From Ceriagrion tenellum (lineage: Eukaryota; Arthropoda; Insecta; Odonata; Coenagrionidae): a stretch of DNA of 64,000 nt. The translations under genes and the position numbers were made by a program. Positions within the stretch are counted from its first letter, which is position 1. Each line of letters starts with the position of its first letter. Below are positions 49,201-61,340 of this stretch, piece after piece. Location: contig OY720634.1 of assembly GCA_963169105.1 (NCBI GenBank), forward strand, positions 115,914,430 through 115,978,429, read 5' to 3'. The notes under the pieces are model-generated. The model did no database searches and had not been told where the DNA came from. It was given only the letters and a program-made list of their open reading frames with translations.

Positions 49201-50892
49201 TCAAGGTACACTTGTATGTGCACGAACAACGTGACAAAAGAATAACGAAAATGTCACTGGAGTACATATCGTAACATTATAAACATACGATCAGATGCAC
49301 TAAAAAATTTGACTTCAGATATAGTCTGCAGGTTTTGTTAGGACCTCTGCATTATTATTTACTTAGCTCTTGCTAGTTTATTATTCAAAAAACAATACCT
49401 CCTTCCTGAAGTTTGCAAAGAAAGTGAAGCAAAATAGTATACACCATGATTGTTATTTTAGTCTTTATCTCTCAGTTGCCAGCTGTAGCTACTACAGATT
49501 ATTTGGCCAAGGCATTAGTTTTCAGCATACAATTTGTAAGGATTCACCTTCCAAGTAACTAGAGGATATGGGTTTTAATTGTAGTCATTGGTAATGATAG
49601 ATTAGAATTTCTGTTTATTTTCTGATTTCCATTTACTTGTTTGGAAATTGCCATTCTTTTTACCTGATGGCTGTCAGTCAGCTTTTTTGGCATCTACTGC
49701 TCTGTTAATTTCAAGCAGCCTGGTGAAATTTCACACCTATGAGTTGGTTTTTAAACTATCTCTTAAATATGATCTTTCAGCTGTAAATTGCCATTTTTCA
49801 GCCATCTTTTGTATGCCAATTAAAAATAATAATATAATTTATTTGTCCAGAGATGTATTATATTTACTCATATAGGACATGTCAAGTAGAATATTGCTTG
49901 ATTGAAATTCAGAAAAGGTTCAAAATAAACATAATTGAGGGTACATAAATTCATTCAGAGTATAATACAATTTATCCTTCAGGAACATTAACAATTTTTT
50001 TAAAGGCTGTTGTTTTTGTTTTGTACTTTTATCCAGTGGTAGCCTATTAGATATCATTAAGCCCATAGATTTGGGTCCATGGGCAGTACTCCGAGTCCTT
50101 ATATATATTTGGTGGACATAAGGACTCGGAGTATATACTGTCCTTATATGCAGGTCCTTGTTTGATATCCTTGGTACTTGTCATTGGTCATATATTGAGA
50201 CATTATTTTTAGCAAACATGCTCATAACATAGATATAAACACATGGAACAGTCATTAAGCGTAATTCTTCAAAATGTTGGTGGCAAAGAGCAGCGTAAGG
50301 AGCAAAGCATATTAGACGTGTAATATACTTTTGGATTTTAAAGATTGCATGTGCATGAGGAGAGGAGCCCCAAAACAATATAATATAAACAATTAGGGAA
50401 TATAATTCACTGTAATAAATGTAATAGACAATTATGTTGTTGTAAATTCATTGTAGAGTTTCTGGTTTCATTTGAAGTTGCACGTAAACATATGTGGATG
50501 ATACATTTTCAATCCTTTCAATTCAACTTTAGATCAAGGCTTAAGAGATTTATACCTTGACAACATACTCTTATGATTCTGCTGTACTCAGGAATATTTG
50601 TTTGTAGTTTTTTACAAACCCAATAGATCTTCTTTCAGGTGTCCTATGGTGTTAAGTGTGAGTAATGGTAACATTGCATTTTTGTTTAGGTGGAATTTGG
50701 AGGACCACCTCTGAAATATGCGAAGAAGCTCAAACATTACCCCGGAGGGATGCACGGCAATACATGCTGGAATATATGTGGCGTCAAATCAATGGATCTT
50801 CCTCATCGACTGCATTGGAAAATATCCTTAAACACATAGCAGTCCACTACACGGAGACCAAGGCAGAAGTGAAACTTGAAAATGACTTGTAG
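34217..50892 (+). CDS. Merlin/ISXO2-like transposase-derived gene, catalytic residues lost (5 exons, 377 aa)
   Basis: Exons are 34217-34272, 34380-34574, 39205-39335, 43354-43902 and 50690-50892. All borders are GT-AG and phases 2, 2, 1 and 1 close exactly at TAG. Residues about 50-86 form a zinc-ribbon-like set (CPAKFCG, then W-K-C and C). Next comes IRHGSFFSN, the GSFF signature of Merlin/IS1595 transposases, then an ICPRVVTRIYKQC segment. Where Merlin enzymes have LGG-x-G-x-x-VEIDES, this protein has LGGMGSVVLVDV: one Asp remains and the Glu is gone. The usual PGT-x-x-x-SD-x-W is PGTKVVGTMRW (Asp lost). The hTN-x-IEG-x-W block is LNNLRGIWR (acid lost). The C-terminal YMLEYMWRQ is typical of the family. 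An acidic/basic insert (PPVKKKRI) could act as a nuclear signal. A domesticated DNA-binding role is inferred; the function is unknown. Confidence 0.72.
39411..39888 (+). repeat. 216-bp direct repeat, two copies
   Basis: 39411-39626 and 39673-39888 are nearly identical. Each contains CCCGGCCCATAAGACGCA (variant bases in copy 2) and its partial inverse TGCATCTTATGGGCTG about 40 bp on, so each copy can fold. A 46-bp spacer repeats the end of unit 1. Confidence 0.85.
39440..40390 (+). mobile_element. possible pogo/Tigger-type DNA transposon remnant
   Basis: It starts with the repeated CCCGGCCCATAAGACGCA terminus and ends with GTGCCTTATGCGCCG-like sequence near 40355. Just inside the right end, 40060-40160 can be read as an acidic, Ser-rich tail ending in SSSDDEFMLFYD, as seen at pogo-like transposase C-termini. 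No catalytic region survives. It is weakly supported. Confidence 0.35.
40391..41690 (+). repeat. dispersed repeat, copy 1, interrupted by a MITE
   Basis: 40391-40641 and 41434-41690 match 49870-50190 and 50188-50440 in order and orientation. Shared words include TTAAGCCCATAGATTTGGGT and ATGAGGAGAGGAGCCCCAAA. Both copies lie in introns of the Merlin-like gene, one on each side of its 549-bp exon. Confidence 0.8.
40642..41433. mobile_element. MITE-like TIR element, 792 bp
   Basis: The ends are CTATAGTTCATTTTAGATGA and, inverted, CTATAGTTCATTTCAAATGA; the inverted match continues through CTTGGCGGGTG, about 32 bp with two mismatches. The element splits the dispersed repeat whose uninterrupted copy is at 49870-50440, so its borders are backed by an empty-site comparison. 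No transposase is encoded. The interior has a G-rich direct repeat at 40740-40790. The target duplication is not clear. Confidence 0.75.
44835..44998 (-). repeat. copia 3' LTR
   Basis: 164 bp, starts TGTTGAGG and ends ATAACA on the plus strand. It is preceded by TTATA. Confidence 0.92.
44999..45007 (-). promoter_or_regulatory. polypurine tract of the copia element
   Basis: AAGAGGGAG on the minus strand, immediately before the 3' LTR. This is the position where plus-strand DNA synthesis is primed in LTR elements. Confidence 0.75.
45069..49011 (-). pseudogene. copia gag-pol, broken by shifts and stops
   Basis: Gag starts MASNYSATPAIEKLSGMN at 49011 but shifts and stops near 48917. Later gag pieces include KPELYPYTRKAKTAKEAWDS and the zinc knuckle CNKCRKFGHKSSEC (about 48330). 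Protease: WYLDSGCTEHMSN (about 48170). Integrase: the HHCC finger (HRRLGHMS, CISCCKGKQ), then LIHSDVCGP, QSDNGGEY and the Glu region LNGVAERDN (47852-46854). RT: CKWVYKLKKG, then YVDD in MYVDDLLLFHNN at 46016. RNase H: GFVDADWTG, ALSSTESEYVALS, HIDVRHHF. Breaks lie at the gag start, between protease and integrase (stop 47940), at a 94-bp duplication near 46860, around 46300, and between 45765 and 45741. It cannot make a complete polyprotein. Confidence 0.93.
46773..46960 (-). repeat. 94-bp tandem duplication inside copia integrase-RT region
   Basis: 46773-46866 and 46867-46960 share the stretch coding NEVFIARDV and EENKVQSIPIPD twice. 94 is not a multiple of three, so the duplication shifts the frame and accounts for the break between the two open pieces there. 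Confidence 0.85.
49078..49116 (-). promoter_or_regulatory. copia primer-binding region, tandemly duplicated
   Basis: On the plus strand, 49078-49096 reads GCGTGCTGGGCCCATAACC, the anticodon-arm sequence of initiator tRNA-Met. Copia-type elements prime from an internal cut of that tRNA. A 16-bp unit (GGGCCCATAACCTGTT) occurs twice, at 49085-49100 and 49101-49116, so a second, shorter site touches the LTR. Confidence 0.8.
49113..49276 (-). repeat. copia 5' LTR
   Basis: 164 bp, the partner of 44835-44998, followed by TTATA. Its inner end differs from the 3' LTR over about five bases next to the duplicated primer site. Confidence 0.9.
49870..50440 (+). repeat. dispersed repeat, copy 2 (uninterrupted)
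   Basis: Matches 40391-40641 plus 41434-41690. It carries an extra short inverted repeat around 50090-50135 (ACTCCGAGTCCTTATATA and its inverse) that copy 1 lacks. Confidence 0.8.
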
Positions 50893-53800
50893 ATTGCTAG
50901 GTGATGTGTAGCAAAACATGTCATCAATGGTGCTCTTTTAAAGGTTGCTATCACATACCTGTACATTAGCTTTCATAATTTAACAAGTTTTTACCTCGTT
51001 ATATAAGTACCTGCCAGTGAAAATTTCTGCCTGCTATTTTTTATACATATTGTGTTTATCATCAATCGTAATCGTCTTGAAGTCTACTTGTAATGTCTTC
51101 GTAAACTATTCTTATTTTCAAAATGTATGTGTCCACTACAAATTAACTGAGTGAGTTTACTACCTTGCCTGGAAATGAGCCTTATACTATGGACCTCTAC
51201 CTGCTTATGTTCCTAAAATGTTGTTTCTGGATAGTACCTATAAATATGCAGTGGAAGATCATTTAATTGGAATATCTAGAACTTATGCTTGTACTGGTTA
51301 TCATCATATTCAAGTATGCTAACACTAAAGAAAACACAGGATTGGGAAATGAAACTTGGGATAAACAATGGCTACAGATCAATTGATAGGTTTCTTATAC
51401 TTTTATGAAGCTATGTACATAACTATTTATCTATCCTATTGTGTAATGATGTTAGTGTTCCCTGTTTACTCATTTTAAGAAAAGCTCATTGACCTAATCA
51501 CAGAATTCATTTCCATACATCGATGATGTAAAGAGCTTAGGGTTACGAGACTATATTGAGGCAATATATTCATACTTATACTTAACTAAGCTGTCTGATG
51601 CTTAGTCTGCATTTATCCATTGGGGGACTAAAGAAAAGGCATTTTCTAGTAACTTTCCCTTCTTCACTATTTCCTTTTTTTAGTTCTTTTAAGTAGCCTC
51701 TTTATTTAATATGATGGCCTTCAGTTCGCATCACCATGTCATACAGTCTTCGAGCTACTATAATTGTCCTCTTAATCTGCATTTTTGCATTGTTTCATTT
51801 TTGCAGAATACTGATCCAGTGTTTTAAAGAAAACCTTTTTGTTCCCAATTTTCCTTTCTTTTTATTTTGTATGTCAAATATTGCGACTCCTCTTGGTTCT
51901 CTTGATTTAGAATTTACAAATGAAGAGAAATATTTAGATGGGAAGGATGACAGCCTAACAACTATCAGCAGTTGTGTTTTTCTTTACTGATCAAATCATG
52001 GCACATGAGTATTATCATCACAACTGTCTGCAGTAGTACTTCTTAAGTCCCCATCCTACCCTAAAATATATTGTGCAATTCTGTAATATTCCTGTTGATA
52101 TCTCCTCTACTTGCTGTTGGATAACAAAAAATATGATAATGGAGAATATTGCGCGAGAGCCCGCAATTTATCCTTGGTCATTTATTTCAAATAATCGGTT
52201 GTGTTTTTGAGCAGCCAAAAGTGTTAATCACTTTATTTTTCTCCTCTGGTATTTCAGTGATTGGATGATCCACTGTGCAAAATTTTGTGGCAATATTTAT
52301 AGGTACAATACTTAGTTGAGAAATTCAATTAAGATAAAAGTTATTCTAACATGTTTTAAAGTTAAATTACCTGGTTGCCTTTATGTATTTAGCTTTAAAA
52401 TTATTGACACTTGTTTATTTTAGAATAATAAATATTATTAATTGTCTATGAAGTGTTACAAATGTTCCAGGTTTTAAAAGACTATGTACAAAGGGGGACA
52501 ATGGTGAGAAATGATGTCCAAGAAGCATAGGATGTTATTTTGATCTTCTAAGGGTTCCATTGGAATTGACTATACTTGTTATCATCTTACAATTTGGTTG
52601 AATTCTTTGCTATGGGATTTTTTTGCACAATTTTCTTTCTTTGATAAAATGCTTTTATTATGTTAGTTCAATCTTTTGGTGCCAACTTTTCTACAAATTT
52701 CTACAAAACTAGCATCATTAGTTCAATTAGCCCTCTCAGATTTAGTTTATGACTTGTTTTTATTGAGATTGACCTTCTATCAATGTTAATGGTGTAAATT
52801 CATCAATACTGTTATTCTTTGACTCAATTGGATGTTTTCTCTTTCTTGAGCTAGCGTTTTTAGGCTGAAGATGCTTAAGCATTCATAATTTGACCTAATC
52901 GTAATGAAGCTTTTGCTAATGATTCAAAAATCCTAATTAGAACTTTTGATGCTGATTTACCATTATAATGCTTGTATTGGATTATGTGTTCAGGATCATG
53001 TTGACGTTTTGGATTAACCAATTCACTGTAATAATATTTGTTGTATAATTCCTAAAATTGAGGATTCTTCGCAAAAAGTTTCTCTCTAGTTAAATGACTC
53101 CTGCTGAGGCTCAGGACCCAAGAAATAAGATTGATTACTTTCGGCTTTTTATTCTTCTCTTCTTCGGTTGGATATGTTATCATGCTTTCTCAGTATTTTT
53201 TTTCATCAAAAGATCTTGATTAACTTTCATCTCAATCTTTATCCTATTTCTCCTTTAACCTGCATAGTTCCAATCAGTTTTTCACATATTCAGTATATTT
53301 TTATTCCCTATTTAACATAAATCAGTTATCAAGGGAGTAATAATCGTAAGGCATTTATTTTCCCGTGGGAAACCATTGCGTATTACTTCTTTAACTGATG
53401 ATTATGTCAATATGAGAGTATGAGAATGAAGTCCAATTTAAATTGCTTTTAATTTTCAATGTGTTTCGGTTTATTACTGAGTTAATGAGAGATTTCTAAG
53501 AATTTTAGAGTGATGATATATCTTGGGTGCCCCTTTTTGGTTTGAGTTTTGGGTCATTGAAGACCCTTAGAGGCCATGGTTACTCTACCTTTTTACATTG
53601 CATGTTAACTCTCTCATCCCTCATTTAATGTATTTTGATGTAAATTATAGGAGAGTACTTTATTCTGAAGTGTGTTCCTATGTTGATTTACAAACATGTT
53701 TGTCTTCTCTCCAAAAACTTTTATTGCATAGTCAAACCACCCATAGGCTATTTGCCATTAATTTAGGTACATGCAATGCATTTTTTGGGAATAATTCAGT

Positions 53801-56800
53801 GTTAAGTTGTTGCTGAATTTTGTTTTGAGAGTTGATTACTCAAGTGTTAATTTTTAAACTCTGATTTCTTTGTTGAAGAGGGATAGGCTATTGAATTAAT
53901 TATAGGGAAAACTATGAATACATTTCAAAAGCCACTTTATTATATGTCTGTTAGCCTAAGTTCTATAGTTTATTGAAAGCTTTAATCTTTGCTATGTGAT
54001 TAGATGTGTGTATGAGCAAAATTATCCTATTAAACTTGAAAATTATGGATATATACTAGCGTAGAACCTTGGTCAAGTTAAAATGCCTTACTGTTGTAAT
54101 AACCATTGAAGCATATCAGTTTTCCCATATGTTTGACCATAAGAGTGGTGCTTAGGTATTTGGTTTGTCTTACATTATTTTTAAATGTATATTTTTATTC
54201 TGTAATCTCATTATTTGTCATTGCTTATTGACCTTTACAATATTTTTGCTTCATATTTATAATCTTCATTACGATTCAGAGAGAATACCTCTGTTCAAAA
54301 CTCCTATGAAGACTTTGAAAAGTTCCCCTGAAACTTTTGCAAAATAATTGACACTTCATGGGTAAATTTTAGAGCAATGGTAAATTTTGTCTTATCTGGC
54401 CTCTACCACACAGGCAATCAATGCGTGATCCATCTATTTACGTTCACATATCTAACATATCCCTTTGTGTGGACAATTATCCCATGTAATTGGTGCAAAG
54501 TGTCTTCTTCTAGTGGGTGATATCTTAAAAGCCCTCTGATACATTGACAGTGTGAAAATGTTGGTAGAGTTGTTAAACAAGATGTAAGTGTTATTGTAAT
54601 ACTTAGATTATTTTCATATATATTTGTCCCCGAATAATGGTTATGATTATTTGATACCCATATCTTTGAAAGTGAAACTTTCAAACTTCTGCGTAAGGTA
54701 GATTTTTCAGTCTTGCCAGTTACTTGTGACTCAGACTCTCTTAGTTTTTTTGTTATTTATTTATGAAAGCAAGATTATTTGAAGTGGTACCTTATATCCT
54801 CAGTAACATTTTGACAGTTATGTGTGCTATTATGTTGTTAGTAATTTTTGTATTACTATTCATTCTTGAGTTACCGTGGTAATGGCGCTATTCCTGTGTC
54901 AGCTCAGATTATGCACAAGATTTTTTTCATCTATTCAAATTATGACATTATTTACAGATGAATAATATTTGTGCATACTGTGTTTTTAATGGCGACAATA
55001 TTTACAATTATATTACCTATGATAGGGGTATCCTTCACAATTTTCATGAAAAAACTATTTTTGTGCCTTAGGGAAAATAACTTTAATCCGTAATCTGCCT
55101 CTATCCTGGGCAGTGATTAGGCCTTAAATTTTTATTTGGTGACTCCCAAATGACTTAACGCTATGTTTTTAGCAGCTTTTTTCTTGAGGTAATATTTATA
55201 AATTCTTGAAATCCTGAAATATATTTTGTGATTTTTTTTTGAAAGGTCAATGGTGGATATATTAATGACTTTTCATTACTCAAGTGCCTTAAGATTCTCG
55301 GCTAATGCCAAAGACTGATTTCAGAGCTCTGCTGTTGTGTATTTTACCCTTGCCATTAAGATCTTAAAGGCATTTACTTTATTTAAAGGAAAAATTATGA
55401 GTTCGATTGTTGCTTGTTTTATACTTGTTGCTATTGGCATGGGTTGATTTTTAAAACTCGTTGAGAAAATGAGAAGAGTAATATAAGTTAGTTTCTTGAA
55501 TTTTCTTTTTTATAATGAAGTTTTACCCTGAAAATGAGCTTTTTAGTGTTTCTTTGAGTGTTATGCCACAATTTTAATATTTTTTTATTGCCATGCTTTG
55601 TATCATTAATGAAAATAGTAGTTGTTCAAAGTGATTCAGTTTTTTGACTGTTTAATGAGTATGGATAACTGCAAAGGTTGCAGAAAATAATGTGGAAGAA
55701 TGGGTTTTCTTCCATTGGTCTTCTGAGTTTTACACCTGCAAAATAATTCTAGTGCTACTTCTAAAATGTGTGTGGTTGAAATAACTAATGCATATAATTA
55801 TTGATTGTTTCTTTAAACAAATGTTGCTTTCTCTGGTTCAAAGCACACAAATCCATGTGTAGATGTTATTGTGAAACATTGATATATGCTTATTATATTT
55901 CTAATGCTTAGTTGTTTACATCTGCAAAATATCTCATTTGTTCACACCCTTGTTAGATGATCCCAAGCCATAACACTCGCCGCTTTAGTGATGGGAGAAG
56001 AAGGTGTAATTTTCCATTTACTAATTATAAATAATAGTTTTATTTGTTGGGGAAATTTTGAAGGATATCAGCACCCTTCCAAATGTTTTAAAAATGTCAA
56101 CAAATTTGCTATATATGTATATATATTTTAGTTGTCTGGTGTAAGTAATACCATTTCCAGTGGTACATATGTAAAATCTTGTTTGATAACTTTTCCTTTC
56201 CATTGCACTAATGAAGTCAAGAGATCATCATAAGGTGGTGAATATTTTTCATTGTATTATTTATTTTCATCCAACTCCATTTTATTTTAAGTTTTGCGGC
56301 ATATTTCCGTGTGGTAATATGCATGATGGGGCAGTATTAGCACTTATTTTTTGAATGACACAGTGAATAATGTCATTGTTTTTTTTTTGGCATGTGTGAT
56401 TTATGCAAAGGGAAAATAAATGGCATATCCATATGAAAATTGAATTTATTTTATTTCTATAGTTTATAATTCTGTAGTGTTTTAAGGAAACTAGGCATGC
56501 CAATTGTAATTTTACAACCATTGAAAAACTAGTTAATGTCCTATAAGATCATTACTTCAATTTGCTGGCTTATGCTTAATTTTCTCCTGCCACAACTTGT
56601 ACGTACTTTCTTTCTGATAAAAATGGAATACTCAAGCATTTTTCTTCTTTAGAATTTGCAGATGGCAAAAATAACATTTTTTATAATAGTTTAATGTGAA
56701 ATGTTGCTGAAATCGTACATCATTCAGTAAATGTATGTTGATTGTCAGCTTTGAGGTACAAGTATCAAGATGAAAAATATTTATTCTTTGTTTTCCAAGG

Positions 56801-59800
56801 GTTCCCAAGCTTTTTGTGTTCCTGAGTATGGAAAACCTAACGTTGGACTATTCTTGAGTTGCTTCAAAAAGAACGATTTTTTTGGTCTGAATAATCAGGG
56901 GTACTACTCCCAAGGTTGGATTATACTCGAGCATATATTTTTTTTGTTAGCTTTGAATAAATGTACATGTGTATTATTCTTCATTTTTATGTACTGCTTG
57001 GCTCTGGAGAGGACAGTTGGCACCAATAATCTATTTTGGAAAATGGAAAGCAGTGGCAGCCATGCATCAGCTGAAAGTACACTTTCTGTATGTTATTGTA
57101 TCAAGTTTGTAACGCTAAAAATATGCCCAAAGGTCAAACCAACAAGATCAACTTTGGGAGATGTCACTGGGGGTGCAAAGTCAATGTTAATGAGGTAAAC
57201 AGTTCAACAAAGTGGGAACTGGGGATGCGTGAAGAAACAATGAAATAGAAACATAAGGGGGAGTCATGAGTGGTATCCCGTTGTGAGCAGATGAAATGTG
57301 GCGCGGACAAAAAAAAAGATCGTAATTCGATATTTCTCATCAACGGACAGAGGTCGTGTAGAAGGAAGGACACCAGCAAAAAAAGGTGTTTGCTGGAGGT
57401 TCTGTGAATAGGAGGAGGAGAATACAATGGGAAGGAGGTTGCCCAAGCTCGAGGAAGGAGTAACTCCAGATGCGATGCGATAGAGATGAAAACCGAGGAG
57501 GAGATAAGTGGACAATTTCTGTTGATTGGGGACAATATAAATGCATGTCAAACTAACTGTTGAAGTTGACCTTGGGACATATATATAAATGTGTGTATGT
57601 ACTTTGGGCCCAATAACCTTTTTATGAGATATGCAATTTTGAACTTAATACCAAAATTAATGCATGCATCTCTTTTTATATTGTGTTGAAATTGAATAAA
57701 TTTTTCTTTTATGTGCATGGAAAGAAATACTCTGTTTCTCTCTCAGTAAGCTAAGGATCCAGAGCAGTGTGGAACAAACCAAGGTAAAAGAAAATATAAA
57801 CCCATGTATGCTAATCTCTTGGGCAGCATAGGGATTAATTCAAAGAAAGGAGGGAGAAGATTATTTCAAGATTGTGATCAAGGAATGGTTGCAAGTTGGT
57901 ACTTAATGTTTTCTGTATCCACTTGACTACACCTCCACATTTCACACAGTTGATATTCCTCATTTTCTTTTGATGCATTCACGCATTGTATGCACCATGT
58001 TGATAAAACCCTGAACGATTGGGATGTGGTCTGTTGGGACTCGGCTTGAACCTCACCTAATAACTGGTAAGTGCCTGAAATACACCATATGGGGTTTGGG
58101 AAAGTGAAGAATTAGTGGTGGTGAATTTTACAGTTCTATTTCTGAAAATAAGAAATGTTCTTTAATATCTTATTGTTTGAAATCCTGCTGTCTCTGTAGT
58201 GGCAGGGTTAATCCCTTGTCTTCTGATATTGAAGTTGAGGGCTCAAGTGTAACCGTGAACTCTTCACTACTTATGCTATGCATTTGTTGATCCTTGCTTT
58301 TGAGTCAGACTATAAAAGCCCACCTAGCTTATGTATCTCCCACTCAACTTTGCTTCAAAATTTTCTTAACATTTCCTCCATCCAAGCTTCTAAAGAAGAT
58401 TTCTTATCACCCTAATCTTTAATGTTTTTATTATTTTCATAAATTTTTGTTCTCATAGAGGGTATGTGCTCTAGATTGTTTTTATATCAGGCTTGTGATC
58501 TTTCATGGCAGAAGTAGTGATGCTAATTAACTACTACTACTACTGCTATTAACAACTACTACTACTGCTAATTAGCACCACCTACTCTTCTAATATAAAT
58601 ATTCCTGTGTATGTATTAATAATATTTCCCTCAACTTAAAGTTGTGTGTCTTTTTTTGACAAAGATCTGTTACAGGAAGAAATTTCATTATTGATCTTTT
58701 CATGGCATTGCTCACAGCTGCTGTCCCTGCTAGGATTAATTTTGGTATAAGTTCTGTCCATGATTTCAAGTTTTTTTTTTAGAGAAGAAGTGTTCCAATG
58801 CCTTCTCAATTGTATTTTTTTCATACCACCATCATGAGAGAGGCTACCTCACAGGGTTCAGATGGGTTTTGCAGTTGCCCCACTGAGCAACAGATGCTGG
58901 GCAGAATACCATTCATGTCTCCTATTCTTCGACCCATCAGGATTAGGTAGCCCTACCAGGAGCATTGCTCTCTTCAGTTCAGCTGTAGGGGTCATCGGAC
59001 CACTCAAGCCCTTCCATTGCCTTGAGGATGTAGTTCTTGGGAAGAGAAAGTGAGGATAGGGTGTGATAATTGGCAGTGAAGTGGATTACCATATACCAAA
59101 TTAAGTTAACTGTGTGGTCAAGTCTTCCGAGTCTTTCCTGTTTCTAGACCTTTGCTATGGCCGTTTTCGAACTTGGCAAACGCCTAGTTAACTTGATATC
59201 AAGTTAACTTGATCCCAAGACCGACCGGGTAGAATCTTGACTTGACACTTTCGTAGGCCTTTTACGGTGGAAGAGACACCATGCGGCCTTCATTTCGTAA
59301 AACATACGAAAAGCGCTATCCGTGTCCATAATTATTGTGGGTGATGGAAGTGGATTACTTCTTTAAAATGCTTCCCAACCTTATACGGCAAAGTAACAGA
59401 GAATATTATTTTTAAAATCTTATTGCTTATGAATAAAATAATTCTCATATACCATAATATGGTGATTAACTAATATGCTTCGATTACTTGGGGCTGCGAA
59501 AGTGGACGACATATCGCTCTCTGTATTTCACCACAATCAACGTCTATGCAAAAAAAAGGCATCATAATATTTTTTGCCTGTATGAAAAAACACGTAACAA
59601 TATATTAATGCATTACACTCCGAACTAACTACCTATGATCTCTGACAGTTGACTGATAAATACGCGCGTTTCAACTAACATAATTAAGCTGAAAACAAAT
59701 TACATTTACTCCATACAGTCCCATTTCTTTGATGAATGCTGTGAAAACCTCTCCAATGTTAACGTTATTAACAATTATTATGTTCGTTAGCTAACAATAA

Positions 59801-61340
59801 TGCTGCCAATGAAATTATGGCTACCTTAGAGTACTTTCCATCGGACCATAATTCTTTCATATAATTTCTTTCATCATTATTTCATTTCTTTTCCTTCCAC
59901 AGTAAGGAAGATAGATTTTGTAGGTTCAATGAAGTAAACAAGGACGGTACATTTACAATGTACGGAATTATTCACACAACTATTAGGTCTTACTACAACA
60001 CACATAAACAACTACCTATCTTTGATCAGTATATTCACATTTGAAAAGCCTTTAAATATAACGAATTCATCAATTTTTCCGCAAAAAAATAATAAATATC
60101 ACACAATTATACGTAGTAATTATAAAATAGTATCCATTTGAAAGTTTCTTCACTTCTATCTTCCGTACAAGCCCATATCATCACACCCCGAGTTCGAACT
60201 TGAAATCTAGCAAGCATAGCAAGTCTCCTTTTTCGTTGACTTGGTATCTTTCCTCGATAGCTAGTGAACAAGCGCTTGGTGATGACTTGTCCATGACGTC
60301 ATAGCTTTCGATGCGTACTAGGTTTCAAGGCAAGATGCTAGATTTGCCAAGTTCGAAAACGGCCTATATCTTCAGGTTTTTCACCTATTTTCATGCATAT
60401 GAGAATAGGAATTATTTTAATTACATTGCTTGTTTCACAAACGGAATGAAATGAGATTTTTACTCAGTATAGTCAGCGAATTTTTTTATAGTTATCGTTA
60501 AAGCAAGAGAGATGATGAAATATTTCTTTGAAGAGGGCATCTTTTCCTGAATTCCTTGAAAATCTTCCCCTAAAATTATGTCTTTGGAAATTTTCAGTTT
60601 GATTTCCCTCTCTGGAATTATTCGATATGACAGTCCCTTCGATGGTTTCGATTTAAAATCTGAATCGCGCGGGCGCAAACGGGGTATTGACCGTGAATTA
60701 GTAGCGATATCGTAGTGTCATATTTTATATTGGTACCAAGCATCGGAATTGGGCTACGATTGCAAGATCGTTGAAACACTTATGTGTCACAAATCTTCAC
60801 TTCCGATCCAGTGAATTCCTTCTGTTATAATTGGTGGCCGAGATAAATGATTTCCTGGGTATACTACCATTTGTGAAGTCTGGTAAGCTTGAATATGTTC
60901 ATTTTCTAGCTGTTAGCCTGCATGTGCCCATGATTCTGGAATTAAGTCTGTGAGGAATGAAGTGGTAGCCAACATGTGCTTTGGTTATTCTCAAATTACG
61001 GCAAGGTACTTACCTCTCGAAATTAATTCTGTGGAAGACTCGTTCAACATAGCGGGACACTAATGAACGTGTACTTCCTATGAATAATATTTAGATTATT
61101 TTGTGGGTTGCTTCATCGACATTGTCCAATATTAGAAGTTAGTAGTATGCGCGTTTTCATTCTTGAGGTTCATCAGTTCCAAATTTTGTCTTAGAGTAGA
61201 ACTCAAGTCGGTTAAATTATCGTCTCTGTTGGGAATCACTTTTTTTGCGCGCTCGATATTTGGTGTTGATTTTGGCCAGAGAGGGGTTCTATTTATTTGT
61301 TTTATGTTTTACCCAAGCCTCAATCTCCTTTTCAGGAGTA
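50893..61340. other. 10.4-kb intergenic region
   Basis: No host gene is supported. The start holds the 3' UTR of the Merlin-like gene. Open stretches up to 142 codons (for example 56770-57198 and 57164-57535) show no domain or codon pattern. There is CTA/CTG-type triplet microsatellite sequence at about 58530-58570 and a TIR element at 59159-60364. An acceptor-like TTTTCAG at 61328-61334, just before the CIAO1 start, implies a non-coding first exon upstream. Confidence 0.55.
59159..60364. mobile_element. non-autonomous DNA transposon, 1206 bp, perfect 22-bp TIRs
   Basis: The left end starts GGCCGTTTTCGAACTTGGCA and the right end is its exact inverse over 22 bp. The 3-bp direct repeat TAT flanks both sides (59156-59158, 60365-60367). 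Inside there is no long ORF. The superfamily is not certain; a 3-bp TAT duplication would suit PIF/Harbinger-like or IS3EU-like elements. Confidence 0.8.

Larger units (their letters stand above)
44835..49276 (-). mobile_element. full-length but dead Ty1/copia LTR retrotransposon
   Basis: On the minus strand in the last intron of the Merlin-like gene. Two 164-bp LTRs (44835-44998 and 49113-49276) begin and end TG...CA and are flanked by the perfect 5-bp target duplication TTATA (44830-44834, 49277-49281). LTRs agree at about nine positions in ten, so the insertion is not recent. The order gag, protease, integrase, RT, RNase H is the Ty1/copia order. Confidence 0.95.

Noticed and set aside
56770..57198. 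142-codon plus-strand open frame
   Set aside because: Codon use is that of AT-rich noncoding DNA, it has no domain and overlaps another chance frame at 57164-57535.
61245..61340. N-terminal extension of CIAO1
   Set aside because: Not similar to the family and crosses an acceptor-like site; likely intron or 5' UTR.
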